Below, piece by piece: positions 17,165 to 24,829 of a stretch of DNA of 64,000 bases. Location of the stretch: NCBI GenBank assembly GCA_004769085.1, contig DUDS01000035.1:55015-119014 (forward strand), written 5' to 3'. Each line of letters opens with the position of its first letter. Within the stretch, counting starts at the first letter, position 1. Origin of the DNA: Candidatus Melainabacteria bacterium SSGW_16 (lineage in GTDB: Bacteria; Cyanobacteriota; Vampirovibrionia; 2-02-FULL-35-15). A program made the translations under genes and the position numbers. The notes beneath the pieces are model-generated. The model saw only the letters and a program-made list of their open reading frames with translations, made no database searches and was not told the origin of the DNA.

Positions 17165-17187
17165 GCAAACTATATAAACTTAGTCAA
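17159..17187 (-). promoter_or_regulatory. Sigma-70-type promoter for HU
   Basis: On the minus strand, TTGACT (-35) and CATACT (-10) are separated by exactly 17 bp. Transcription would begin about 155 nt upstream of the HU start codon, producing the structured leader. Confidence 0.7.
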
Positions 17188-17240
17188 GAGTGGTTTATAA
17201 AATTGCTGCAGAAAAGTTCTAAATCTGTTACATTATTCTC

Positions 17241-17882
17241 ATGTCAAAAGTTACTCACAAAACAGCACAAGATGAAGCTTTTGCAGAAGTAGTTTGCTCC
17301 ACAAGTGAAGTTATAATTGCTCAATGCTATAAGGAAGATACCGCTGCTAAAGCCTTTAAAAACAGCATTAGCCAGGGTTCAATAGTAAAAATTATAAGTT
17401 CGTATGACGATTCTTACCTTAGTTTTGGTTTAATCACAAAAATAAATAATACAAGCCTGGATCACATACATAAGCCTTCTGCATTAGGCTTAAACCAAAA
17501 AGAACTTGCTGAGTTACAGCCACAGGTTTATGAACTTTTAAAGAAAGAGCTTGAAATTTATCTATTTGCTCACAAAGATAACGGTACATTACTGACCTAT
17601 CCACCCCAGAAACCAATGATGATCCACGACTTTGTTAAAGGAATTACAAGTCAGGAAGGGTTAGAACTAACTGAAAACCTTTCTGATCTCATAAATCTCA
17701 TTAAGAAAAACCAGTTAAAAATGGACCTTCTTATAAACCTCATAGAATTTGGGTTTAAAGTAAGGGGAAACAACTACAATTACCTAGTAAAAGCAGGTAA
17801 AGAAATATCTCTTGTTTGTTCTGATGAGGTTGAAACATTATTCCCTGTTCTTAAAAGGCTTTCAAAGCTAAACTCAGGTTAA
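17241..17882 (+). CDS. HAS-barrel domain protein, cyanobacterial-type family
   Basis: A 213-residue soluble protein. From memory it resembles a conserved cyanobacterial family with an N-terminal HAS-type beta-barrel (AEVVCSTSEVIIAQC...GSIVKI) and a helical second half. Shared features are the HKPSALGLNQKELAELQPQVYELLKKE block and LTYPPQKPMMIHDFV. No biochemical role is established that I can name. The C-terminus appears trimmed: repeat A2 inserted into the last codons, and the stop TAA is built from the duplicated target plus the first two element bases. Without it, seven more codons (SIKQNFN) would follow. Confidence 0.65.
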   Translation: MSKVTHKTAQDEAFAEVVCSTSEVIIAQCYKEDTAAKAFKNSISQGSIVKIISSYDDSYLSFGLITKINNTSLDHIHKPSALGLNQKELAELQPQVYELLKKELEIYLFAHKDNGTLLTYPPQKPMMIHDFVKGITSQEGLELTENLSDLINLIKKNQLKMDLLINLIEFGFKVRGNNYNYLVKAGKEISLVCSDEVETLFPVLKRLSKLNSG

Positions 17883-18052
17883 TTACTCACCGCCCTCCTT
17901 GCTCCTTTGTCGCTTGTCGGGCTTTGCATAGATTTATGGTATGCCATCCCTCACTAGGTCCAGATTTTGCCGAGTAAATCGGACAAAATCTTTCTTAATT
18001 AATTGTTTTATTTTCACCCTAATGAAGGACCTGAGTAGTTACAACTCAGGTT
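17871..18052 (-). repeat. MITE-like repeat family A, copy 2
   Basis: A 162 bp element (17881-18042) between perfect 10 bp direct repeats AACTCAGGTT (17871-17880 and 18043-18052). The termini form the clearest inverted repeat of the family: TAATTACTCA against TAACTACTCA, 9 of 10. It holds the internal hairpin AGATTTT/AAAATCT and the G-rich end, which faces left. It inserted into the 3' end of the HAS-barrel gene. The remaining spacer to comF shows nothing else recognisable. Confidence 0.88.
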
Positions 18053-18165
18053 CTATAAAGCAGAATTTTAATTAATACACATTAGTCATAGTACCCATTT
18101 CTAAAAAGTAATTACAGTAAAAGTATTATTCAAATTCATTTTGTTTAAAACTAAACTTATACCTT

Positions 18166-18825
18166 ATGGTTGGTTTTCTTTCAAAATGTTTTTCACTTTT
18201 TTACCATACTGTTTGTCAGATATGTAATGAAGTATCAGAAGCTGATTTGGTATGTAAGATCTGCGAAAATAGTTTTATTGAAAGAAAGCATAGTTATATC
18301 AAGCGATTCAGTGAATTAACAGTATATAGCTGGGGATTGTACAATGGCACGCTAAGACAGGGAATATTAAATTTAAAAACCGGCAAAAAAGAACTTGCTC
18401 AGTATTTTGGTAAAAGAATAATAACCTTTTGGGACTCAATCCCTGAAAAAGTAAATGCAGATAGCCTTCTTATAATCCCGGTTCCATCACACTATAAAAG
18501 AATCTGGGAAAGAGGGTATTGCCAGTCTGTACTCCTTGCCAAACATTTTTCAAAAGAGCTCAAGTTTGAATATACGGACAGGCTTATAACCCGGACAAAA
18601 TTAACAAAAAAAATGAACTCACTTGAATGTCTTGAAGAAAGAATTATAAATATTAAAGACGCCTTTAAAGTAAAAAACTACAACCTCTGTAAAAAGAACA
18701 TATTAATTATTGATGACATATTAACTTCAGGAAGCACTCTTTGTGAACTTGCAAGAACAATTAAAAACAGATATGAAGGGGTAAATTTGATTGGACTTAC
18801 AATAGCTTCCGGTGATATTTATTAA
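18166..18825 (+). CDS. comF: ComF-family phosphoribosyltransferase-like protein
   Basis: A 219-residue protein of the ComF family, linked in several bacteria to DNA uptake. An N-terminal zinc finger is formed by Cys17, Cys20, Cys30 and Cys33. The C-terminal half is a phosphoribosyltransferase fold with VPSHYKRIWERGYCQS and the PRPP-binding loop ILIIDDILTSGSTL. Whether the PRPP site is catalytic in this family is unsettled. It ends 3 bp from the convergent MlaF-like gene. Confidence 0.9.
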   Translation: MVGFLSKCFSLFYHTVCQICNEVSEADLVCKICENSFIERKHSYIKRFSELTVYSWGLYNGTLRQGILNLKTGKKELAQYFGKRIITFWDSIPEKVNADSLLIIPVPSHYKRIWERGYCQSVLLAKHFSKELKFEYTDRLITRTKLTKKMNSLECLEERIINIKDAFKVKNYNLCKKNILIIDDILTSGSTLCELARTIKNRYEGVNLIGLTIASGDIY

Positions 18826-18828
18826 CGT

Positions 18829-19557
18829 TTACTCCTTTATAACTACCATCGGGCCCTTAACCGCACCTTCAATAAACTGTTTTGCATATGGATTTGCCGA
18901 TACAAACAAATCCGCTGAAATCCCTTCCCATACAACTTTTGCATCATACAAAAGAATAATCCTGCTTGTAATTTTTTTTATAACATTCAGATTATGTGTA
19001 ACCAGAACACTTGATGCATGAAGTTCATTCTGTAATTTTAAAATATAATCAACAATAACATTTGAGACAACAGGATCAAGTCCGCTTGTTGGTTCATCAT
19101 AAAGAATAATTTCAGGATCGTCTATTATTGCTCTTGCAAAACTAACTCTTTTTTTCATACCGCCTGAGAGTTCATCAACCCTATAACCTTCCATACCAGC
19201 AAGGCCTACAAGCTTTAATTTCTCAAGAACTTTTTTTTCTATCTCTTGCTCATGCAGCTTAATTTTTGAATTAACTATTGGGAAAGCAACATTATCAAAG
19301 ACATTTAAGGAATCAAACAGTGCAGCCCCCTGAAAAGCCATTCCTATATTCGTAGTTTTAAGAATTACTTCACCTGAATCAGACTCTTCAAGCCCACAAA
19401 TAATTTTTAATAATGTTGATTTACCTGTACCAGACAACCCAATAATTAATAAAATCTCATTCTTATAGACAGAAAAACTTACATTTTCCAATACTTTTTT
19501 CTTGCCAAAGTATTTTGATACATTTTTAACTTCAACAATTGGTTCAGACGACTGCAC
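18829..19557 (-). CDS. MlaF-like ABC transporter ATPase
   Basis: A 242-residue ABC ATPase of the Mla/Ttg2A (retrograde phospholipid transport) type. It has Walker A GLSGTGKST, the Q-loop AFQGAALFDSLNVFDNVAF typical of MlaF, signature LSGGMKKR, Walker B IILYDEPTSGLDP and switch His in VLVTHN. It should power an inner-membrane MlaE-type permease that is not in this window. It overlaps kdsA by 14 bp, placing lipid transport and LPS precursor synthesis in one transcript and supporting a two-membrane envelope. Confidence 0.88.
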   Translation of the reverse strand: MQSSEPIVEVKNVSKYFGKKKVLENVSFSVYKNEILLIIGLSGTGKSTLLKIICGLEESDSGEVILKTTNIGMAFQGAALFDSLNVFDNVAFPIVNSKIKLHEQEIEKKVLEKLKLVGLAGMEGYRVDELSGGMKKRVSFARAIIDDPEIILYDEPTSGLDPVVSNVIVDYILKLQNELHASSVLVTHNLNVIKKITSRIILLYDAKVVWEGISADLFVSANPYAKQFIEGAVKGPMVVIKE

Positions 19558-20377
19558 AGCTTTTCCTGACTGCTTCCTTAATTCTTAAAGCTTCAGTAAG
19601 AAGATTTTCAACTTTATCAAGCTGCACCATATTTGGACCATCACTTAATGCATTGTCCGGATCAGGGTGTGTTTCCATAAAAATTCCATCACATCCAGCT
19701 GCGACTGCCGCACGTAAAAGAGAGGGTATAAATTCTCTCTGTCCTGATGATTTATCACCAGCCCCTCCTGGTAATTGAACAGAATGTGTTGAATCAAAAA
19801 TTACAGGAATTCCGGCTTTATGAATAATATCAAAAGCTCTCATATCAACAACAAGGTTATGATAACCAAAAGATGTACCTCTTTCAGTAATTAAAATATT
19901 CTCATTCCCGACTGAATATGCTTTTTTTACAATATTAGCAACGTCATCAGGTGCTAAAAATTGCCCTTTCTTTATATTAATTACTTTGCCTGTTTTTGCT
20001 GCTTCAATAATTAAATTTGTTTGTCTACATAAAAATGCAGGGATTTGAATAATATCAAGTACTTTACCTGCAAGATTTATCTCAGAGATTTCATGTATAT
20101 CAGACAGAACAAAGACATCAAATTCTTTTTTTACTTCAGAAAGTATATTAAGCCCTTCTTCTATTCCAAGCCCCCTAAAGCTTTTAGAGGAAGTTCTGTT
20201 TGCTTTGTCATATGAGGACTTGAAAATAAAAGGAATTTTTAATTTTTCACAAATTGTTTTTAATTTTTCTGCAGTCTTCATAACAAGATCCCTGTTTTCA
20301 ATTACACATGGTCCTGCAATCAGTGGAAGTGACTGTCCGTCTCCCCATGTTATTTTTTTAAGTCTTACTTGTTTCAT
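19544..20377 (-). CDS. kdsA: 3-deoxy-8-phosphooctulonate (Kdo-8-P) synthase
   Basis: Condenses arabinose 5-phosphate with phosphoenolpyruvate to Kdo-8-phosphate, the precursor of the LPS inner-core sugar Kdo. Key motifs are LIAGPCVIENRD, FKSSYDKANRTSSKSFRG, IQIPAFLCRQTNLI, KKGQFLAPDD, FGYHNLVVDMR and DSTHSVQLPGG. The frame is open for 72 codons upstream into recR, but family alignment places the start at 20377, giving 277 residues. Presence of kdsA argues for a Gram-negative LPS-type outer membrane. Confidence 0.95.
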   Translation of the reverse strand: MKQVRLKKITWGDGQSLPLIAGPCVIENRDLVMKTAEKLKTICEKLKIPFIFKSSYDKANRTSSKSFRGLGIEEGLNILSEVKKEFDVFVLSDIHEISEINLAGKVLDIIQIPAFLCRQTNLIIEAAKTGKVINIKKGQFLAPDDVANIVKKAYSVGNENILITERGTSFGYHNLVVDMRAFDIIHKAGIPVIFDSTHSVQLPGGAGDKSSGQREFIPSLLRAAVAAGCDGIFMETHPDPDNALSDGPNMVQLDKVENLLTEALRIKEAVRKSCAVV

Positions 20378-20414
20378 AATATTAATATCATAGCGCAAAT
20401 AAATTACAAACAGG

Positions 20415-21014
20415 TCAAACAATCTCTTTCCTGTTTTCCAAGGCTCTGCTAATCGTAAGTTCATCAGCATATTCAAGTTCAGTACCAGCAGGCAAGCCAA
20501 AACCAAGCCTTGTAATTTTTTTACATAAAGGTGAGAGTATTCTGTGTAAATATAAAGCTGTGGCTTCACCTTCTGTACTTGTATCAAGAGCAAAAATTAT
20601 TTCATTCGGATCACTCCTGCTCACCCGGTATATTAATTCTTTAATTACTAAATCATCCGGTCCAATACCATCTATGGGAGAAATTAGTCCGCCAATAACA
20701 TGATATAAACCTTTATATTCATTTGTTCGTTCAACCACAGAAAGATCCTTCGCTTCAGAAACCACACATATTGTTTTTTTATCCCTTAAGGAATTACTAC
20801 AAATTTCACACGGATCATTTGAGCTTAAATTAAAACATTCAGAACATTTTCTGATTTGTTCTTTTGCTTCGATTACAACTTTTGAGAACCCTTCAATATA
20901 ATGGACATCCTGTTTAATAAGATGAAAAGCCATTCTTTCAGCAGATTTTGGTCCTACACCAGGGAATTTCTGAAATTCTTCAATAAGTCTTAGTAATGGT
21001 TTTGTATATTTCAT
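20415..21014 (-). CDS. recR: Recombination protein RecR
   Basis: RecR works with RecF/RecO to load RecA on single-stranded gaps. At 199 residues it has the helix-hairpin-helix opening FPGVGPKSAERMAFHL and a four-cysteine zinc finger (CSECFNLSSNDPCEIC). The Toprim domain follows, with ICVVSEAKDLSVVE and LDTSTEGEATALYL, and then the conserved end LGFGLPAGTELEYADELT. It is the first gene of a minus-strand unit with kdsA and the MlaF-like gene (37 bp gap). Confidence 0.96.
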   Translation of the reverse strand: MKYTKPLLRLIEEFQKFPGVGPKSAERMAFHLIKQDVHYIEGFSKVVIEAKEQIRKCSECFNLSSNDPCEICSNSLRDKKTICVVSEAKDLSVVERTNEYKGLYHVIGGLISPIDGIGPDDLVIKELIYRVSRSDPNEIIFALDTSTEGEATALYLHRILSPLCKKITRLGFGLPAGTELEYADELTISRALENRKEIV

Positions 21015-21044
21015 TAAATACCATTATAAACAAGATAAAAATAA

Positions 21045-21076
21045 AAGCCATAAGCTTTTGTAATAGCTTATGGCTT
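21045..21076 (-). terminator. Intrinsic terminator after the Cys-rich peptide gene
   Basis: A perfect 11 bp inverted repeat AAGCCATAAGC/GCTTATGGCTT, followed on the minus strand by a T-rich run (TTTTATTTTTAT). It separates the small secreted peptide from recR. Confidence 0.8.
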
Positions 21077-21102
21077 ATGACTTATAGCTTTTGGACTATA
21101 TT

Positions 21103-21366
21103 TTATTTACAGCAACAAATTGTATCTCTTGCGTTTGGATAACTTCCACCAGTCTTATTACCACACATCTCATTTGTCAAACCTGTGCTTGAATCAGGTG
21201 GGTAATAGCATCCATTAGGAGCATCTGCTGTACCACTACAGGAGCCAGCACACTGTTTATCCATATCATTTGGGGCAGCATCTCCACAATCAGCAAAAGA
21301 ACTAAAACCAGTAAAAAGCACGTTTACTAAAACAATTACAGCTATAACCTGTTTTAAATAATTCAT
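21103..21366 (-). CDS. Small secreted cysteine-rich protein
   Basis: An 87-residue protein with an N-terminal signal peptide (MNYLKQVIAVIVLVNVLF, cleavage probably near SSFA-DC). The mature part of about 61 residues has eight cysteines: one at the start, four spaced through the middle, and a CCC run at the end (TICCCK). It matches no family I recognise. The cysteine density suggests a disulfide-stabilised extracellular peptide or a metal-binding one. An upstream TTG start adding nine residues is possible. It has its own terminator, so it appears to be a monocistronic unit between recR and metF. Confidence 0.65.
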   Translation of the reverse strand: MNYLKQVIAVIVLVNVLFTGFSSFADCGDAAPNDMDKQCAGSCSGTADAPNGCYYPPDSSTGLTNEMCGNKTGGSYPNARDTICCCK

Positions 21367-21506
21367 ATCCTTTAGTACCTCTTCTCTGTACAAAATAGAC
21401 CAATATTGATATTCACTTCATTAAAGTTCAATACTTAGGGTCAACCCTAATACTAGTTAAATAATCAATAATATAAGAGCCAAATGGAGGTAAAAAAGAA
21501 CTATCT

Positions 21507-22394
21507 TTAAACCTTTAAAGGACTTGACTCAATCAAAAAACGGATTATTTCAGGGAGGATATTTTCCTGCCCTACAGCCATGACATGAACACCGCCGGCA
21601 CCTGTTTTTTTAATTTCATCAATAATTTCTTTTGTAATTAATAATCCTTCTTTTTTTTCATCATTTGAATTCCCGATCCTTTCCATGACTTTAGCCGGGA
21701 CAGTTACACCAAAAACTTTTTCGTTCATAAAATGCGCCATTTTAATACCTTTTAAGGGTGTAACTCCGATTATTGTTTTTGATGCAAACCCTCCGAGTGA
21801 ATCAATAAATCTTTTTATCTGATCAACTTCATAACATATCTGAGTCTGGATAAAACCTGCACCAATTTCAAACCTTTCCTTTATTGTTTCTTTTTGCTTA
21901 ACAAGATCTGGTGCATTAGGATGTGCTGTGCAACCAACAAAAAAATTGGTTTTTCCTTTTAACTCTTTTCCTGACATATCATATCCATCGTTGAGCTTTT
22001 TAATTGTTCTTATCAGTTCAGTGGTTTCCAAATCAAACACAGGTTTAGCATCAGGATGATCTCCAGATTTTGGATCATCTCCTCTCATCGGTAAAACATT
22101 TTTAATCCCAATTGCATATGCTCCCAGACAATCAGCCTGAATTGCAATCCTGTTTCTGTCCCTACAGGTTAATTGCCAGATAACATCAACATTTTCATTT
22201 AATAAAAATGTTGCTGCAGCTAATGGACACATTCTCATATTTCCACCTTGTCCATCAGTAAGATTTACTGCATCAACCAAGCCCTGTAAGTGTTTTGCAG
22301 ATGAAACAATGTTTGATACGTCTGTACCTTTTGGTGGAGCTAATTCGCAGGTAATTATAAATTTTTTTGTATTTAATGTTTCACTTAAGGTCAT
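21507..22394 (-). CDS. metF: Methylenetetrahydrofolate reductase
   Basis: Reduces 5,10-methylene-THF to 5-methyl-THF for methionine synthesis using FAD. The 295-residue barrel shows ITCELAPPKGTD (catalytic Glu), VNLTDGQGGNMRMC, the folate and FAD region LPMRGDDPKSGDHPDAKPVF, and FIQTQICYEVDQIKRF. It is divergent from mreB with an 89 bp spacer. In some bacteria this form works without NADH-binding residues and needs a partner, which cannot be judged here. Confidence 0.9.
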   Translation of the reverse strand: MTLSETLNTKKFIITCELAPPKGTDVSNIVSSAKHLQGLVDAVNLTDGQGGNMRMCPLAAATFLLNENVDVIWQLTCRDRNRIAIQADCLGAYAIGIKNVLPMRGDDPKSGDHPDAKPVFDLETTELIRTIKKLNDGYDMSGKELKGKTNFFVGCTAHPNAPDLVKQKETIKERFEIGAGFIQTQICYEVDQIKRFIDSLGGFASKTIIGVTPLKGIKMAHFMNEKVFGVTVPAKVMERIGNSNDEKKEGLLITKEIIDEIKKTGAGGVHVMAVGQENILPEIIRFLIESSPLKV

Positions 22395-22483
22395 TGTCTT
22401 TTATTTTATGATTTGCCCTCTAACACAAAATCAATTACACTAGATTATAGCTTAGCCATAAAATAAAAAGAAAGATTATACAA

Positions 22484-23524
22484 GTGTTCTGGAAAAGGTT
22501 ATCAAGAGATATTGGAATAGACCTCGGGACTGCAAATACACTTGTTTGCACATCTGACAGGGGAATAGTTTTAAGAGAACCTTCTGTTGTTGCTGTAAAT
22601 AATGAAACAAAAGAAGTCCTTGCTGTAGGAGAAGAAGCAAGGGCAATGATTGGGCGAACCCCTTCACACATAGTTGCAACCAGACCGCTAAGAGATGGAG
22701 TTATTGCTGATTTCAGACATGCTGAAATGATGCTCAGATATTTTATAGATAAAGTTAACGGTAAAAGTAACATAGGCAGATCTCTTGGAAAGCCGAGAGT
22801 AGCAATAGGTATCCCCTCTGGAATTACAGAAGTAGAAAGAAGAGCAGTAAAAGAAGCTGCAGAAAATGCAGGTGCAGGGCCTGTTTATCTAATAGAAGAA
22901 CCAATGGCAGCTGCCATTGGTGCAGGACTTCCTGTCGCTGAGCCTATCGGAAGTCTTATAGTTGATATTGGTGGAGGGACAACAGAGGTTGCTGTGATAT
23001 CACTTTCAGGAATAGTAGTCAGTGAATCTATAAGAGTAGCAGGAGATGAACTAAACGAAGCTATCATTCAGTACATGAAAAAAGTTTATAATCTCGCTGT
23101 TGGTGAAAGAACTGCAGAAGAAATAAAATTCAGACTTGGTTCAGCATTTAAATCAAATGAAGACAATGAAAAACTTGAGGTAAGGGGACTTAATCTAATA
23201 AACGGACTCCCACGGACTGTAGTAATTGGAAGACCCGAGGTCAGAGAATCAATGCAGGATCCTTTAGCTGCAATTGTAGAAGCAGTAAAAAGAACACTGG
23301 AAAGAACTCCTCCCGAACTTGCAGCAGATATTTACGATCGCGGTATAGTAATTGCAGGTGGTGGAGCACTTTTACATGGACTTGATGAACTTATATCTCA
23401 TGAAACTGAAGTCCCTGTTCATATTGCAGAAGATCCGCTTTCATGTGTGGTTGTAGGAACCGGAAGAGTGCTTGTTGATAAAACACTTCGCAGAATATTA
23501 AACTCTTCAATGCAGTATGACTAA
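22484..23524 (+). CDS. mreB: Rod-shape-determining actin homolog MreB
   Basis: Forms membrane-associated filaments that direct lateral wall synthesis. It has the actin-fold phosphate-1 loop DIGIDLGTANTLVC, VGIPSGITEVERRAV (read here as IGIPSGITEVERRAV), phosphate-2 loop IVDIGGGTTEVAVIS, and the adenosine motif IVIAGGGALLHGLD. The 346-residue length is standard. The start is GTG at 22484. Repeat A3 now separates it from mreC; without the repeat the two genes would be 6 nt apart. The next shape gene, mreD, is not found after mreC. Confidence 0.97.
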   Translation: MFWKRLSRDIGIDLGTANTLVCTSDRGIVLREPSVVAVNNETKEVLAVGEEARAMIGRTPSHIVATRPLRDGVIADFRHAEMMLRYFIDKVNGKSNIGRSLGKPRVAIGIPSGITEVERRAVKEAAENAGAGPVYLIEEPMAAAIGAGLPVAEPIGSLIVDIGGGTTEVAVISLSGIVVSESIRVAGDELNEAIIQYMKKVYNLAVGERTAEEIKFRLGSAFKSNEDNEKLEVRGLNLINGLPRTVVIGRPEVRESMQDPLAAIVEAVKRTLERTPPELAADIYDRGIVIAGGGALLHGLDELISHETEVPVHIAEDPLSCVVVGTGRVLVDKTLRRILNSSMQYD

Positions 23525-23527
23525 TAT

Positions 23528-23701
23528 AATATGGTTATTACCTAGCTAGGGTAACATTTCTAAATAAGCTATTTAAAATGGTAAGATTTTATCCGATTTA
23601 TTCGGTAAAATCTGAGCAATGTAGCAAGAGGATGTTCCAAATGCACATTGCAAAGCCCGACAAGCGACGAAGGAGCAAGGAGGGCGGTAGGCAAAAATAT
23701 G
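23528..23701 (+). repeat. MITE-like repeat family A, copy 3
   Basis: A 162 bp element (23534-23695) between direct repeats AATATG (23528-23533 and 23696-23701; 7 of 8 if extended left). The left end is GTTATTACCTAGC and the right end, reverse-complemented, TTTTTGCCTACC. The internal hairpin is AGATTTTatCCGATTTATTCGG followed by taAAATCT. The G-rich end AAGGAGCAAGGAGGGCGG points into mreC. The right direct repeat contains the mreC ATG, so the insertion lies precisely in the mreB-mreC junction. Confidence 0.88.
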
Positions 23702-24520
23702 TCGTCAAAGTGGCTTTCAATTGTCCAGAATATAAACCCGCGGATTGCTTTTACCCTCGCAATTTGTTTCATGGTCCTGTGGGTATTATCCAGACCTTTA
23801 AAATGGGTTGGGGAAAATATTTATCTTATATGTGGAAGCAGCCTAAATAGCTCATTTCAGACTGTTGCTCATGCTAAATCGTCACTAACAGAACTTATCA
23901 ATGCAAATAAAAATGTAAAAGAACAGGAGAGAACAATCACTCTCCTAAAACACAAAATTTACATCTTAGAAAATCAGAGTACCGGATATAAAACTCTCTC
24001 ATCAATACTAAGTCTGAAAAAAAGTCTTTCTCACAGAACATTTGCTGCAAATGTAATTGGTAGAAGTCCCGACAACTGGCACAAACAACTAATAATAGAT
24101 AAAGGCTCATCTGATGGTATAAAAGCAGGTGACTCGGTTTTAAGCAATAAAGGCATAGTAGGACAGGTGGTAGACGTAAGCAACAATTCATCCTTCGTTC
24201 AGTTAATCTCTGATCCAGGATTCAGAATTGGTTGCAGGCTAAAAAGAGCAAATCTGCTTGGGATATTAAATGGGAACTCAAATAAATCAGGCACCATTCA
24301 GTTTATCCCTATTGGGAGTAATGTTAGAGTTGGTGATTATGTCGTAACTTCAGGAATTGCAAGTGGAGGACTTCCACAAACTTATCCTCCAAATCATCCA
24401 ATAGGGAGAATTTCAAAAATCGGCAAGAAAAAAATAAAAAACGCAGATTTATACATTGAAGTAAAATTAAATGAGGATTTAACAAGAACAAACGAAGTCC
24501 TTATATCCTCACCTTTTTAA
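23699..24520 (+). CDS. mreC: Rod-shape-determining protein MreC
   Basis: A bitopic membrane protein linking MreB and PBP2 in the elongasome. From the chosen ATG the protein is 273 residues: one transmembrane helix (ITPR-like start INPRIAFTLAICFMVLWVL), a coiled-coil (ANKNVKEQERTITLLKHKIYILEN), then the beta-domain with IGRSPDNWHKQLIIDKGSSDGI and VVTSGIASGGLPQTYPPNHP. The frame stays open 17 codons upstream, but those codons lie in repeat A3 and are unlike MreC. The repeat's AGGAGG lies about 15 nt before this ATG. Confidence 0.92.
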   Translation: MSSKWLSIVQNINPRIAFTLAICFMVLWVLSRPLKWVGENIYLICGSSLNSSFQTVAHAKSSLTELINANKNVKEQERTITLLKHKIYILENQSTGYKTLSSILSLKKSLSHRTFAANVIGRSPDNWHKQLIIDKGSSDGIKAGDSVLSNKGIVGQVVDVSNNSSFVQLISDPGFRIGCRLKRANLLGILNGNSNKSGTIQFIPIGSNVRVGDYVVTSGIASGGLPQTYPPNHPIGRISKIGKKKIKNADLYIEVKLNEDLTRTNEVLISSPF

Positions 24521-24558
24521 TCATGAGTATTTTTATTATTGATATTTTTGTCATCAGA

Positions 24559-24564
24559 TATAAT
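24559..24564 (+). promoter_or_regulatory. -10 box of the SRP RNA promoter
   Basis: A consensus TATAAT ends 6 nt before the predicted 5' end of the SRP RNA. The -35 region is AT-rich and only weakly matches TTGACA (TTATTG at 24536, 17 bp spacer). Confidence 0.7.
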
Positions 24565-24569
24565 ATAAT

Positions 24570-24658
24570 TGCTGTTAGGTATGGCAAAGATTTTGTAAAC
24601 CTGGTCAGGTAGGAAACTAAGCAGCCATAAGCAGAATATTTGGGTATACCTAATGGCA
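24570..24658 (+). ncRNA. ffs: Signal recognition particle RNA (4.5S type)
   Basis: The small bacterial SRP RNA, scaffold for Ffh in co-translational membrane targeting. The highly conserved Ffh-binding domain is plain: ACCTGGTCAGGT, then AGGAAACTAAGCAGCC and AAGCAG. The ends pair as a stem (TGCTGTTAGGTAT with ATACCTAATGGCA, allowing G-U), giving an RNA of about 89 nt. The GGAA-type tetraloop region reads AGGTAGGAAACTA. A perfect -10 box precedes it. Confidence 0.92.
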
Positions 24659-24829
24659 CAATAGTAAGCCAATATTTCAAGTTAAACCTTAAAGCCCTTA
24701 GTGTTATAAAATAAAAAGATAGGGTATGACCCAAATATAACAGGCAACCCCTGAAAGCTTTAATATTTTAATTTTTTTAGGGAAAATTATAGGTAGCAGG
24801 GTGCTGGTTTAAAAAAAACCGATTTATAA

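Larger units (their letters stand above)
24521..24829 (+). other. Non-coding gap with SRP RNA and unassigned AT-rich stretch
   Basis: This gap between mreC and the MshEN-like gene holds the SRP RNA in its first half. The second half (24659-24829) shows a short GGGTatgACCC hairpin at about 24722 and a T-run near 24770, possibly the SRP RNA terminator. No further gene is recognised. Confidence 0.5.

Noticed and set aside
20378..20593. N-terminal extension of kdsA by 72 codons
   Set aside because: The open frame lies inside recR and does not resemble KdsA; the family start is the ATG at 20377.
23648..23698. Upstream start for mreC
   Set aside because: The 17 added residues are encoded by repeat A3 and are unlike any MreC N-terminus.
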